Numbered from the stretch's first letter, positions 15,237-24,101 are shown. The stretch: DNA of 24,784 nt from Lachnospiraceae bacterium (GCA_017435025.1 JAFSFU010000298.1:1-24784), one strand, 5' to 3'. Numbers and translations: made by a program. Notes: a model not told the origin generated them from the sequence alone.

Positions 15237-16442
15237 ATGAAACAGGGAAACTTATTGACACAGATTAAAGAATCCTTCCGTGAGGATTCCAAATTTAAAG
15301 TATTTTTATTATCTATTGTGATCACAGGTCTTTCCTACGGATTGTACAAGGGAATGATCGATAACTTCTTGGCGGAAGTGGTTGGCATGGGCGAGATGGA
15401 CCGCGGTATCACCGAATTCTTCCGTGAACTTCCGGGAATTTTGCTGGTATTCATTTTGGCGACGTTTTACATGTTATCTGCTGAAACGCTCTACAAAGCC
15501 GGTGCACTGATCATGCTGGCGGGTATGGCGATGCATGCAGTACTGCCGCCGACAAAAGTTCTGATCACACTGGCAATCTGTATGTATTCTTTAGGCGAAC
15601 ATATTCAGCTTGGCATGAAGAATACGCTGGGTCTGCAATACGCAAAGCCCGGTCACAGCGGTGTGGCGCTTGGCATGCTCAGTTCCACCAGCCAGATTGG
15701 TACACTGGTTGGCTATCTGGTGATCGTGCTGGTGTTCTCCATTTTTACAAAAGACCAGCCGTATACGATTTTCTTTGCGATTGCTGCGGTACTTGCAGGC
15801 GTCAGTGCGGTGTGTTCTTTACGGATCACGGGCAGCAGCAAAACCGATGAACATAAGCGCCGCTTCTATTTCCATAAGAAATACTCCAAGTATTACATGC
15901 TGGAAATGTTTTACGGTGCGCGCAAGCAGGTATTCTTTACGTTCGGCCCGTACGTTTTGATCCTGTTTTACGGTGCCAATGCAGCTCAGATCAGCCTGCT
16001 TCATGCAGTTTCGGCTATCGCATGTTTCTATGCGGCACCGATTGTGGGTCGAATCATTGATAAACTGGGATACAAGATTGTGATGATCTCTGATACATTG
16101 ATTCTTGTAGGCGTGTGCTTCTGCTATGGATTTGCCCATCGTATTTTCCCGATGGATGTGGCGTTCCTGGTGTGCTGTGCAAACTACATACTGGATTCTG
16201 TGATCTCCCTGGCATCCATGGCTGCGAACCTGTATGTGCAGGATCTGTCCGATAGTCCGGACGAGATGAAAGCGACCATTTCCACCGGCGTATCCATCAA
16301 CCATGTAATCACTATTTTTATCGCATTGTTTGGCGGCTGGATCTGGCAGACTCTTGGTATGGAACTGTTGTTTATCGCATCCGCGGTGCTTGGACTTTGC
16401 AACAGTGCGTATGCTGCAACAATTAAAGTGAAAAAAGGATAG
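15237..16442 (+). CDS. MFS transporter
   Basis: A 401-residue polytopic membrane protein with about 11-12 hydrophobic helices in two halves, split by a basic cytoplasmic loop (about 196-220, ending in FYFHKKYSKYYM). This is the layout of the major facilitator superfamily. The loop motif between TM8 and TM9 (GRIIDKLGYKIVM, about 275-287) fits the MFS A-like motif. The N-terminus is cytoplasmic. GAGGT at about 15226-15230 lies 6 nt before the ATG. It follows rlmD by 70 nt and precedes the aldo/keto reductase by 7 nt, so transporter and reductase are probably co-expressed and may handle the same carbonyl or sugar-like compound, which is inference. Substrate unknown. Confidence 0.9.
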   Translation: MKQGNLLTQIKESFREDSKFKVFLLSIVITGLSYGLYKGMIDNFLAEVVGMGEMDRGITEFFRELPGILLVFILATFYMLSAETLYKAGALIMLAGMAMHAVLPPTKVLITLAICMYSLGEHIQLGMKNTLGLQYAKPGHSGVALGMLSSTSQIGTLVGYLVIVLVFSIFTKDQPYTIFFAIAAVLAGVSAVCSLRITGSSKTDEHKRRFYFHKKYSKYYMLEMFYGARKQVFFTFGPYVLILFYGANAAQISLLHAVSAIACFYAAPIVGRIIDKLGYKIVMISDTLILVGVCFCYGFAHRIFPMDVAFLVCCANYILDSVISLASMAANLYVQDLSDSPDEMKATISTGVSINHVITIFIALFGGWIWQTLGMELLFIASAVLGLCNSAYAATIKVKKG

Positions 16443-16449
16443 AAATTAC

Positions 16450-17628
16450 ATGCAATATCGTAATGACAAATATGGAAATAAACTTTCAGTATTAGGTTAT
16501 GGCTGCATGCGCTTTACCCAGAGGGGGGGCCGTGTTGACATGGAAAAGACCGAAAAAGAGATTCTGGCGGCATTTGCGGCGGGAGTCAACTACTTTGATA
16601 CTGCTTATATTTACCCGGGCAGTGAGGCTGCGCTGGGAGAGATTCTTGAGAGGAATGGGTTGCGCGATAAAGTAAATATCGCGACCAAACTTCCTCACTA
16701 TATGATCAAATCCAGAAACGATGCGGAAAAGTATTTTCAGGAGGAATTAAAACGCCTTCGCACCGACTATGTGGATTATTACCTGATGCATATGCTGACC
16801 GATGTGAAAACATGGGAGCGATTAAAGACATTGAGAATCGACGACTGGATTCGGGAGAAAAAAGAATCCGGAGCGATTCGCCAGGTGGGATTTTCCTACC
16901 ATGGAAACTCCGATATGTTCTGTCAGCTGATCGATGCTTATGACTGGGAATTTTGTCTGATCCAGTACAATTATCTGGATGAGAATTCTCAGGCGGGAAA
17001 ACGCGGTTTGCAGTATGCAGCGGCAAAAGGACTCCCGGTCATGATCATGGAACCGCTTCGAGGCGGCAGACTGGCAAACAATCTTCCGGAGAAGGCAAAG
17101 CAGCTGCTTGCGGATTTCAACAGCAAACGAACTCCGGCAGAGTGGTCGTTCCGCTGGCTTTGGAATCAGCCGGAAGTGACCTGTGTCCTGTCCGGTATGA
17201 ATTCTTTGGATATGGTTCGCGAGAATACAGAGACCGCATCGGATGCACGCGTTGGTGACTTCGGAGAAAAAGAAGAAGAACTGATTCAAAACGTGGTTCA
17301 GGCCATTCAGGAAAAGATGAAAGTGGGATGCACCGGCTGCGGATACTGTATGCCATGTCCGAAGAAGGTGGATATCCCGGGAACATTCTCTGCATACAAC
17401 AAAGTTTATACCGACGGCAAGTTCGTAGGTTTGAAGGAATATTTCATGTGTACCGCACTGAGAAGTGACTCCACATCTGCGTCCAACTGCGTGGAATGCG
17501 GTCTGTGTGAAAAGCATTGCCCGCAGGGAATCGCAATCCGTCAGGAGCTGAAGAATGCCAGAAAAGAACTGGAAGGTCCGCTGTATCGTGTGGCGAAGAA
17601 GGCTGTAAAGCTGGTGATGAAGTATTAA
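16450..17628 (+). CDS. Aldo/keto reductase with C-terminal 4Fe-4S ferredoxin-like domain
   Basis: The 392-residue protein has a TIM-barrel aldo/keto reductase domain (about 1-275) with the catalytic set D50, Y55, K80 and H114 (NYFDTAYIYPGSE; ATK; YYLMH). A C-terminal iron-sulfur domain (about 290-362) has C294, C297, C300, C303 and C347, C350, C353, C357, enough for two clusters. Such fusions occur in anaerobes and may pass electrons between NAD(P)H and ferredoxin-type carriers; the substrate is unknown. AAAGGA just before the MFS stop serves as its ribosome binding site. The DUF4298 gene begins one base after its stop codon, which suggests translational coupling. Confidence 0.94.
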   Translation: MQYRNDKYGNKLSVLGYGCMRFTQRGGRVDMEKTEKEILAAFAAGVNYFDTAYIYPGSEAALGEILERNGLRDKVNIATKLPHYMIKSRNDAEKYFQEELKRLRTDYVDYYLMHMLTDVKTWERLKTLRIDDWIREKKESGAIRQVGFSYHGNSDMFCQLIDAYDWEFCLIQYNYLDENSQAGKRGLQYAAAKGLPVMIMEPLRGGRLANNLPEKAKQLLADFNSKRTPAEWSFRWLWNQPEVTCVLSGMNSLDMVRENTETASDARVGDFGEKEEELIQNVVQAIQEKMKVGCTGCGYCMPCPKKVDIPGTFSAYNKVYTDGKFVGLKEYFMCTALRSDSTSASNCVECGLCEKHCPQGIAIRQELKNARKELEGPLYRVAKKAVKLVMKY

Positions 17629-17629
17629 C

Positions 17630-17932
17630 ATGGACAGAGTGCGAAATGAACGGATCCAATATATGGAAACGGTTATGGATAAGGTAACTGCAGCGGTTAA
17701 ATGTTTGAACGAATCCTTGAATCAATATGAAGAGGTGCAGAATGAGCTTGCAGAATTGATTCGATATTATGAGAGTCCGCAGTGGATGGAAGATTATGAG
17801 GCGGATTGTGCCGGAGAGATTCCGAAAGATCTGAAGCGGGGTGTATTATCGGAGGACGGTGTTTATAACTTGATAAGCGAGCGAAACGAATTAAACGAAC
17901 GTTTGCGGCGAATCGTCAATGCAGAAGAATAA
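17630..17932 (+). CDS. DUF4298 domain protein, 100 aa
   Basis: A short, highly charged, mostly alpha-helical cytoplasmic protein. Its first half (about 6-48) reads as a coiled coil, and its second half has the family-like stretch PQWMEDYEAD, then PKDLKRGVLSEDGVYNL (about 50-80). I recognise this as DUF4298, a family without known function. The ATG lies one base after the aldo/keto reductase stop and has no strong ribosome binding site of its own, so translation probably depends on the upstream gene. It closes the operon and is followed by a strong terminator. Confidence 0.85.
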   Translation: MDRVRNERIQYMETVMDKVTAAVKCLNESLNQYEEVQNELAELIRYYESPQWMEDYEADCAGEIPKDLKRGVLSEDGVYNLISERNELNERLRRIVNAEE

Positions 17933-17937
17933 ACGGC

Positions 17938-17986
17938 AAAAAGACTGTTGTTCAGTAGGAAGAATCTATTGGATGATGGTCTTTTT
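17938..17986 (+). terminator. Rho-independent terminator after the DUF4298 gene
   Basis: AAAAAGAC pairs with GTCTTTTT, continued by TGTTGTTCAGTAG against CTATTGGATGATG, fully paired if G-U pairs are allowed, loop GAAGAAT, then T. It begins 6 nt after the stop codon. Confidence 0.9.
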
Positions 17987-18070
17987 CATTTCCGGTTCCT
18001 GCAAAAAAGCAAATGTTTTTAAAGCAGAGTATGGAGTATTTTGATTTCCTTTTGCCGATACTAAATGCAG

Positions 18071-18076
18071 AAAGGA
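18071..18076 (+). promoter_or_regulatory. Ribosome binding site fixing the YyaL start at 18086
   Basis: AAAGGA lies 9 nt before ATG 18086. The in-frame ATG at 18065 is upstream of this site and lacks one of its own. The protein family also begins with a short MxNxL-type N-terminus. Confidence 0.75.
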
Positions 18077-18085
18077 ATGAATCAT

Positions 18086-19921
18086 ATGTCAAATCATTTA
18101 AAAAGTCAGACAAGCCCGTATCTCTTACAGCATGCAGACAATCCGGTGGCGTGGTATCCATGGTGCGAGGAGGCATTTTTGCGGGCAAAACGAGAGGATA
18201 AGCCGATATTTTTGAGCATCGGATATAGCACCTGCCATTGGTGCCATGTGATGGCGAAGGAAAGCTTCGAAGATGAGATGGTGGCACAGCTTTTAAACCG
18301 ATATTTTATTGCTGTTAAAGTGGATAAAGAGGAGCGACCGGATATTGACAGTGTCTACATGTCTGTTTGTCAGGCATTTACAGGAAGCGGCGGATGGCCG
18401 ACAACAATTCTTTTGACGCCGGATCAGCGCCCTTTTTTTGCAGGAACCTATTTCCCGAAGGTTTCAAAGAACGGTTATATGGGGCTGATCGAGATTCTGC
18501 AGGTGGCGTGGAAAAAATGGCAGACGGACAGAGAATCGCTTTTGAAAGCGGCAGATGCAGTTGTTGCGGCGCTGAATGGAAGTTCTGAATGTTCGTCAGC
18601 AAAGGGTAATTCCGGACAACTTTCAATCCAAACGATGGGATTCCGCAAATTAGCAGACTCGCAAGTGGAACAGGCCATTGAATACTTTAAGAGAACTTTC
18701 GATGCCGCCAACGGTGGTTTCGGCCGTGCACCGAAATTCCCGTCCCCCCACAATCTTCTGTTTTTGATGCGGTATTCCGGGAAGATGAATGATAAAGAAG
18801 CAATGGATATGGCGGAAAAGACATTGCTGCAGATGTATCGCGGCGGCATGTTTGATCATATTGGCGGCGGATTTTGCCGTTATTCTACAGACAAATACTT
18901 TCTGGTTCCACATTTTGAAAAGATGCTGTATGACAATGCATTATTGATTCTGGCATATGTCCGCGCATATGAGCGGACGAAAAACGGGATATACAGAAGA
19001 ATCGCAGAGAGGACAGCCGATTATGTGCTGCGGGAAATGACAGATCCGGCAGGCGGCTTTTACAGCGCGCAGGATGCAGACAGCGAGGGTGAAGAGGGAA
19101 AGTATTATGTATTCAGGGTCAACGAGATCATTCAGCTGTTAGGCGAGCGCGAAGGGCGTGCTTTTTGTCACTGTTTTGATATTACAGAGCGGGGAAATTT
19201 TGAGGGAAAGAATATTCCCAATCTTTTAAAGAACAAACAAGAACCGGAGGATTTCAGGGATGATATGGACCGGATCTATGAATATAGAAAGGCAAGAATG
19301 AATCTGCATCGAGATGATAAGGTGCTGACTTCCTGGAACGGATTGATGATTGCGGCTATGGCAAACTTATATTGCATTACAAAAAAAGATCAGTACCGGG
19401 ATGCAGCCGTGCAGGCCCAGAAGTTCATAGATGAAACCATGTACAGAAATGGACAGCTGGCAGTCAGTTGGCGAGAAGGAGCGGCGTCCGGGCGAGGATT
19501 TTTGGATGATTACGCAAATGAAATTTTTGCGCTTTTGACTCTTTATCAGGTGACGGAGGAAAAAGTATATCTGGAGCAGGCAAAAAGAATCTGCGAACGG
19601 GTGCAGGAGAATTTTTACGACAAAGAAAATGGTGGATATTTCATGTACGGAGACGCAGGTGAGCAGCTGATCTTCCGCCCCAAAGAAACCTACGACGGAG
19701 CTGTGTTCAGCGGAAATTCTGCTATGGCTTACAATCTGGTCCAACTGTTCGTCATGACCGGCGCGGAGAATTACCGGAAACTGGCCGAGCAGCAGCTGTG
19801 GTTTATGAGCGGAGAGTGCGGCCGACATCCGGCTGGCAGTACCATGTATCTGGCTGCGCTTTTGGATTACCTGGAAGCAACCGAAGAAATCGACGAATCC
19901 TTTGTTGACACCGGAAAATAG
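18086..19921 (+). CDS. YyaL/DUF255 thioredoxin-domain protein
   Basis: The 611-residue cytoplasmic protein belongs to the widespread YyaL (DUF255, human SPATA20-like) family. Its thioredoxin-like N-terminal domain (about 1-165) carries the family motif CHWCHVM with C50 and C53, and GGWP (102-105). A larger (alpha/alpha)6-barrel, glycosidase-like domain follows (about 200-600), with [12 protein letters not shown] near 273-284 and [11 protein letters not shown] near 328. Length and motifs are complete. The biochemical role is not settled; a redox or sugar-linked function has been suggested from the two domains. It follows the terminator at 17938-17986, so it should have its own promoter in 17990-18070, but I see no convincing one. 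The promoter of the next gene lies in its last codons. Confidence 0.93.
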   Translation: MSNHLKSQTSPYLLQHADNPVAWYPWCEEAFLRAKREDKPIFLSIGYSTCHWCHVMAKESFEDEMVAQLLNRYFIAVKVDKEERPDIDSVYMSVCQAFTGSGGWPTTILLTPDQRPFFAGTYFPKVSKNGYMGLIEILQVAWKKWQTDRESLLKAADAVVAALNGSSECSSAKGNSGQLSIQTMGFRKLADSQVEQAIEYFKRTFDAANGGFGRAPKFPSPHNLLFLMRYSGKMNDKEAMDMAEKTLLQMYRGGMFDHIGGGFCRYSTDKYFLVPHFEKMLYDNALLILAYVRAYERTKNGIYRRIAERTADYVLREMTDPAGGFYSAQDADSEGEEGKYYVFRVNEIIQLLGEREGRAFCHCFDITERGNFEGKNIPNLLKNKQEPEDFRDDMDRIYEYRKARMNLHRDDKVLTSWNGLMIAAMANLYCITKKDQYRDAAVQAQKFIDETMYRNGQLAVSWREGAASGRGFLDDYANEIFALLTLYQVTEEKVYLEQAKRICERVQENFYDKENGGYFMYGDAGEQLIFRPKETYDGAVFSGNSAMAYNLVQLFVMTGAENYRKLAEQQLWFMSGECGRHPAGSTMYLAALLDYLEATEEIDESFVDTGK

Positions 19922-19933
19922 CCTCTTTATAAT
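19905..19933 (+). promoter_or_regulatory. Perfect consensus sigma-A promoter inside the 3' end of the YyaL gene
   Basis: TTGACA (19905-19910), exactly 17 nt, TATAAT (19928-19933). Both hexamers are perfect. The -35 lies in the last coding codons, and the -10 lies just past the stop. The expected start is near 19940, about 53 nt before the PLP-enzyme ATG. Confidence 0.85.
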
Positions 19934-19992
19934 GATAAACAGATGAAGCGAATGAAGGACATCATCTCAGGAAGAAGTACAGGAGGCATGTC

Positions 19993-21093
19993 ATGATCAC
20001 AGAAAATATCGTAGGAAGGCATTACAGCGAGCTTCCATCCCCGTGCTTGCTGGTGGATCTGGAGGCATTGGAATATAATATTAAGACTATGCAGGAACTG
20101 GCCGATTCGAAGGGTCGGACGCTGCGCCCTCATATCAAGACCCATAAATCCCCGCGCATTGCCCACATGCAGATGGATGCCGGGGCAGTTGGCATCACAT
20201 GTGCAAAACTGGGAGAGGCCATTGTTATGAGCCATGCAGGAATCAAGAACATTCTGATCGCAAACCAGGTGGTGGGCGAAGGCAAGATTAAAGTTTTGGC
20301 GGGATTGAACCGATATGGAACCGTGATGCCGTGCGTGGACAATCTGGATAATGCCAGAGAGATTTCAAGAATAGCAAAAGAGTTTGGAGTGACTATTCCG
20401 GTATTTTTGGAGATTGAGATCGGACTTGACCGATGTGGTGTTCGCACTGCTGAGGAGGCTATCGAGCTGGCAAAGGGAATTGCCAATCTGGAAAATATCT
20501 ATATTAAGGGCATTCAGGCATACGAAGGCCGCGGAAACGGAAGTACAACGGCTGAGGCGAAGATGGAATATGCAGGAGAGACGGTCGGAAGAGCAATCGC
20601 GATCAAACAAGCACTGAAAGACGCCGGATTTGAGTTTGAAATTTTCAGCGGTTCCTCTACCGGTACCGCTACCGCTGTATCAGAAGTGGACGGTGTAACG
20701 GAACTGCAGCCGGGCACTTACGCATTTATGGAGACCGGCTATACGGAAGCAGAGATCATGATTCCTTTCAGACAGGCGCTATATGTTCACGCGAAGGTGA
20801 TCAGCACTTACGGCGGCCGCCGGATCGTGACAGACTCCGGTGAAAAGTGCATCGGCATCGATCAGGGACTTCCGCATCTGGTTCTGGATCCGGAGGCAAA
20901 GGTAGCGATGCACGAAGAACACTGCAAGATCGATACAACAGAGAAATTGAAAGATCTGAAAGTGGGAGACTCGGTGCTTCTGGTGCCTGGCCATTGTTGT
21001 ACGACAGCGAATCTCCATGACCGTTATTATTGTGTGCGAAACGGGATTGTGGAAGATGTGTGGCCGATCGAAGCCCGCGGCAGAATGGATTAA
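19993..21093 (+). CDS. DSD1-family PLP enzyme (D-threonine aldolase / D-serine dehydratase-like)
   Basis: The 366-residue protein has a fold-type III PLP barrel of the alanine-racemase type (about 15-255) and a C-terminal beta domain (about 260-355). The PLP lysine is K49 in RPHIKTHKSP. The metal-site motif PGHCCTTAN (332-340) supplies H334 and C336. Family members cleave D-threonine to glycine and acetaldehyde or dehydrate D-serine/D-threonine; the sequence alone does not separate these. AGGAGG at 19981-19986 supports the ATG at 19993; an ATG five bases earlier is followed at once by a stop. It has a perfect promoter, and 45 nt after it comes malic enzyme. If it is a D-serine dehydratase, both would make pyruvate, which is inference. 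Confidence 0.9.
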   Translation: MITENIVGRHYSELPSPCLLVDLEALEYNIKTMQELADSKGRTLRPHIKTHKSPRIAHMQMDAGAVGITCAKLGEAIVMSHAGIKNILIANQVVGEGKIKVLAGLNRYGTVMPCVDNLDNAREISRIAKEFGVTIPVFLEIEIGLDRCGVRTAEEAIELAKGIANLENIYIKGIQAYEGRGNGSTTAEAKMEYAGETVGRAIAIKQALKDAGFEFEIFSGSSTGTATAVSEVDGVTELQPGTYAFMETGYTEAEIMIPFRQALYVHAKVISTYGGRRIVTDSGEKCIGIDQGLPHLVLDPEAKVAMHEEHCKIDTTEKLKDLKVGDSVLLVPGHCCTTANLHDRYYCVRNGIVEDVWPIEARGRMD

Positions 21094-21138
21094 AAATCAG
21101 CTGACAGAATGATAAAGTACAAGTAAGAGGAGACCGAT

Positions 21139-22314
21139 ATGAATTACAACGAGGAAGCATTAAAACTTCATGCAGAGCATAGAGGAAAAATTGAAGTGGT
21201 GAGCAAGGTTCCGGTGAAAACCAGAGATGATCTGAGCACCGCCTATACGCCGGGCGTGGCAGAACCATGCCGTGAGATTCACAAGAATAAAGCGGATGTG
21301 TATAAATATACGGCGAAGGGAAATCTGGTGGCAGTCGTATCAGATGGTACAGCTGTACTTGGTCTCGGAAATATCGGACCGGAGGCTGCAATGCCGGTTA
21401 TGGAAGGAAAGGCAATCCTGTTTAAAGAGTTTGGTGGTGTGGATGCGTTTCCAATTTGCCTGGATACCCAGGATACAGAGGAGATCATTAAGACAGTAAA
21501 AGCCATTGCCCCATGTTTTGGCGGTATTAATTTAGAGGATATTGCATCTCCGAAATGCTTTGAGGTGGAAGCAAGACTGGAAAAAGAACTGGAGATCCCG
21601 GTGTTCCACGACGATCAGCATGGTACAGCAGTTGTGGTGACGGCAGCGCTGATCAATGCCCTGAAGGTTGTGAATAAAAAGATCGATGAGATTCATGTGG
21701 TTCTGAATGGCCCAGGTTCTGCGGGAACTGCAATCATCAAGATGCTGCTAGAAGCGGGTGTGAAACATATCATTGCCTGTGATGAAAATGGTATTCTTTA
21801 TAAAGACCGCGGTGTTGGAATCCAGGATCATAAGGCGATGCTCTGTGAGATTACCAATCTGGAGGATAAGCGTGGATGGCTGGAGGATGCCGTTGTCGGT
21901 GCAGATGTGTTCATCGGTGTATCTGTCGGAGGTGCGCTGAAGCCGGAGATGATCAAGACTATGGCGAAGGATCCGATCGTATTTGCGATGGCAAATCCGA
22001 CGCCGGAGATCATGTACGACGAGGCCATGGCTGCGGGCGTGAAAGTTATGGGAACAGGCCGATCCGATTTCCCGAACCAGATCAATAATGTTTTAGCATT
22101 CCCTGGTATTTTCCGCGGTGCATTGGATTGTGGAGCCAGAGACATCAACTATGAGATGAAAGTTGCTGCCGCTCACGCGATCGCTGAGCTGGTGACAGAA
22201 GATAAACTTTGTGCTGAGTATATTATTCCGGGCGCATTGGAGCCGGGCGTTGCGGCACATGTGGCAAAGCGTGTGGCTGAGGCAGCTGTAAGATCCGGTG
22301 CGATCCGCAAATAA
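21139..22314 (+). CDS. NAD(P)-dependent malic enzyme, short form
   Basis: Converts malate to pyruvate and CO2 while reducing NAD(P). The 391-residue product is the short bacterial form without the phosphotransacetylase-like extension. Catalytic residues are visible: Y36 (TAYTPGVAEPC), K91 (MEGKAILFKEF), and metal ligands E133, D134 and D158/D159 (NLEDIASPKC; FHDDQHGTA). The Rossmann motif GPGSAGTA (191-198) binds the nucleotide. The motif SDGTAVLGLGNIGP (68-81) is intact. AAGAGGAG upstream supports the ATG. It is probably co-transcribed from the perfect promoter upstream of the PLP enzyme. Cofactor preference (NAD or NADP) is not clear. Confidence 0.95.
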   Translation: MNYNEEALKLHAEHRGKIEVVSKVPVKTRDDLSTAYTPGVAEPCREIHKNKADVYKYTAKGNLVAVVSDGTAVLGLGNIGPEAAMPVMEGKAILFKEFGGVDAFPICLDTQDTEEIIKTVKAIAPCFGGINLEDIASPKCFEVEARLEKELEIPVFHDDQHGTAVVVTAALINALKVVNKKIDEIHVVLNGPGSAGTAIIKMLLEAGVKHIIACDENGILYKDRGVGIQDHKAMLCEITNLEDKRGWLEDAVVGADVFIGVSVGGALKPEMIKTMAKDPIVFAMANPTPEIMYDEAMAAGVKVMGTGRSDFPNQINNVLAFPGIFRGALDCGARDINYEMKVAAAHAIAELVTEDKLCAEYIIPGALEPGVAAHVAKRVAEAAVRSGAIRK

Positions 22315-22361
22315 TCTGTCATAAAAGACTCCGTGCAAAAACTGAACAGCAGGAATATTTT

Positions 22362-22404
22362 ATCACCCCTCTCGCATACAATGAGTATCAGAGGGGTGAT
22401 TTTT
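22362..22404 (+). terminator. Perfect 11-bp hairpin, terminator-like, that also contains the next gene's ribosome binding site
   Basis: ATCACCCCTCT (22362-22372) pairs perfectly with AGAGGGGTGAT (22390-22400) across a 17-nt loop that can add ATAC/GTAT. It is followed by TTTT and then directly by ATG 22405. The right arm holds GGGGTGAT, the only Shine-Dalgarno for that ATG. The element can end the malic enzyme transcript, hide the ribosome binding site, or both. Confidence 0.8.
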
Positions 22405-23382
22405 ATGTCTGATTATCGAAGACTGATCTCGTATATTTATGAATATGAAGACAAAGAGAAAGGAAAAAATGTTGGATTTGTGAAAATGGAGGCCCGGAAC
22501 GGGCAGTGCCGTATGAATCTCAGCGTGAAGAATATCTATGTTGGTGGCAATGCGATAGGAGTGTATCTGTTGGGAAAAGATGGAGTGAAGACATTTCTGG
22601 GGAATGTGTTTGTGCGTGGTGGAAATGGTGAATTTCGCACAACTGTGGATGTGAAAAATGTGGAGGGAACCGGAAATGAACTGGATACATATTACGGGAT
22701 GACCGTTCATGATGTAAAAAATTCGTGGCGATCCTATACGACAATCTGGGAGGATGCGGCGGCAGTGCCGGAAATCCTGGGTTCGCCACTGGCACAGGAG
22801 GTTTTGCCGGGGGCAGAAGATGTGGAAGGAGAAAAAATGAGGCTGTCTGTGGCAGAAGAAATCGAAGCAGAGCTGGAACAGGAGGATGGCGCACAGTCTG
22901 CAGAGACACAGCCGGAAGTTCCAAAGAAATCGGAGCCGATCTCTCCGTCTCCGGAGCTGGAAGATCCGGACGTACTGAAATATTTGCAGGAGACAGAAGA
23001 TTCAGTGATGGACCCGGAACAGCTATGGCAGGAGTTGAGAAAAAACTACCCGAAGATCGATCCCTTTGATTACGACGGTAGGAGCGAGGTGCTGACAATT
23101 CGGCCGCAGGATATTGGGCGTCTGCCGAGGGAAGTATGGGTTTATGGAAATAACAGCTTTTTGATGCACGGATACTATAATTTTCGTTATCTGATTCTTG
23201 TGCGATTGGAGAATAACAATGGAGAGGTGCGCTATTTGCTTGGAATTCCGGGACATTATTACAGCAACGAAAAGTATATGGCTACCATGTTCGGATTCCC
23301 TAATTTTGTTTTATCAAAAAAGCAGCCACCCAACGATGGCCGCTTTGGATACTGGTATACAGAAATTAAAATGCGCGGATGA
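22405..23382 (+). CDS. Conserved two-domain protein, possibly DUF6128, 325 aa
   Basis: I recognise this as a Lachnospiraceae-type conserved protein, probably the DUF6128 family, with no known function. The N-terminal domain (about 1-118; YRRLISYIYEYE, then NGQCRMNLSVKNIY) looks beta-rich. A Glu/Pro/Ser-rich acidic linker (about 120-200) follows. The C-terminal domain (about 203-321) is aromatic and conserved-looking (NSFLMHGYYNFRYLILVRLE; LGIPGHYYSNEK; ATMFGFPNF; FGYWYTEIK). There is no signal peptide or TM segment. Start ATG 22405 is chosen because GGGGTGAT lies just upstream; the frame is open to an ATG at 22333, but that would translate through the hairpin arm. It converges on the radical-SAM gene with only 23 nt between stops and no visible terminator. 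Confidence 0.8.
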   Translation: MSDYRRLISYIYEYEDKEKGKNVGFVKMEARNGQCRMNLSVKNIYVGGNAIGVYLLGKDGVKTFLGNVFVRGGNGEFRTTVDVKNVEGTGNELDTYYGMTVHDVKNSWRSYTTIWEDAAAVPEILGSPLAQEVLPGAEDVEGEKMRLSVAEEIEAELEQEDGAQSAETQPEVPKKSEPISPSPELEDPDVLKYLQETEDSVMDPEQLWQELRKNYPKIDPFDYDGRSEVLTIRPQDIGRLPREVWVYGNNSFLMHGYYNFRYLILVRLENNNGEVRYLLGIPGHYYSNEKYMATMFGFPNFVLSKKQPPNDGRFGYWYTEIKMRG

Positions 23383-23405
23383 ACCAATAGGGATGGGAGA
23401 ACAGA

Positions 23406-24101
23406 TCAGTAATCGATACCGCGGATCTCCACATGACCTACGTATGGTTCCACCAGTTTCAAATAACTGAGCAGCTCTTCTTTCGTGCATGCAGAAAATC
23501 CGGAATAGAGGACATTTTCGGAGTCGGTGAAGTTCTGCAGAAAATAGTTCGGACATCCGGAGATCCAGTCTGCAATTTTTTCAAAATCATCGGCAGAGTG
23601 AAGCTCGCGCACTACGGTGGTTCGGAATTCATAAGGTATGCTGCCCGTTTTCAGGAAAGAAACACTTTCCTCAATTTTATCTATTTGCAGGGACGGTACT
23701 CCGGCAACGACCGGGTATCGTTCTTTGCATGCCTTGATATCCATTGCCACATAATCGATGAGACTGTCCTCGCAGAGTGATCTCAGCACGTCGGGGCGGT
23801 ATCCGTTGGTATCCAGTTTGATCCGGTATCCCATGTCGCGAATTTTTTCGATAAATTTTCGTAAATCCGGCTGAAGAGTTGGTTCACCGCCGGTGATCGC
23901 AACGCCTTCCAGAATGGAACGACGCTTTTTCAGGAAGTTTAAAACTTCTTCCTCAGAAAAGGCTTCAGGAATGTCACTGCCTAACAGGTCTCCGTTATGG
24001 CAGAACGGACATCGGAAATTACATCCGCCGGTAAATATGGTCGCGGCCACGTGGCCGGGAAAGTCTAAAAGAGTTGTTTTTTGTAAACCACAGATCTTCA
24101 T
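23406..24101 (-). CDS. Radical-SAM activase, anaerobic ribonucleotide reductase activating protein-like
   Basis: The 231-residue protein carries CxxxCxxC as C27-C31-C34 (GCNFRCPFCHN), the cluster of radical-SAM enzymes, and the SAM-binding TGGEPTL (70-76). Its N-terminus (KTTLLDFPGHVAATIFTGGC) is typical of proteins annotated as anaerobic ribonucleoside-triphosphate reductase activating protein. Such activases place a glycyl radical on a partner. No glycyl-radical partner (NrdD or PFL-like) is in the window, so the target is uncertain. The ribosome binding site is weak (GGAT about 12 nt upstream). It is divergent from tadA and convergent with the 22405 gene. Confidence 0.88.
   Translation of the reverse strand: MKICGLQKTTLLDFPGHVAATIFTGGCNFRCPFCHNGDLLGSDIPEAFSEEEVLNFLKKRRSILEGVAITGGEPTLQPDLRKFIEKIRDMGYRIKLDTNGYRPDVLRSLCEDSLIDYVAMDIKACKERYPVVAGVPSLQIDKIEESVSFLKTGSIPYEFRTTVVRELHSADDFEKIADWISGCPNYFLQNFTDSENVLYSGFSACTKEELLSYLKLVEPYVGHVEIRGIDY

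Noticed and set aside
16822..17631. 269-residue minus-strand open frame opposite the aldo/keto reductase
   Set aside because: Antisense to a gene whose catalytic and cluster residues are intact; no ribosome binding site and no domain resemblance.
22333..22404. Earlier in-frame start for the 22405 gene
   Set aside because: Those 24 codons would cover the hairpin, and no ribosome binding site precedes ATG 22333.
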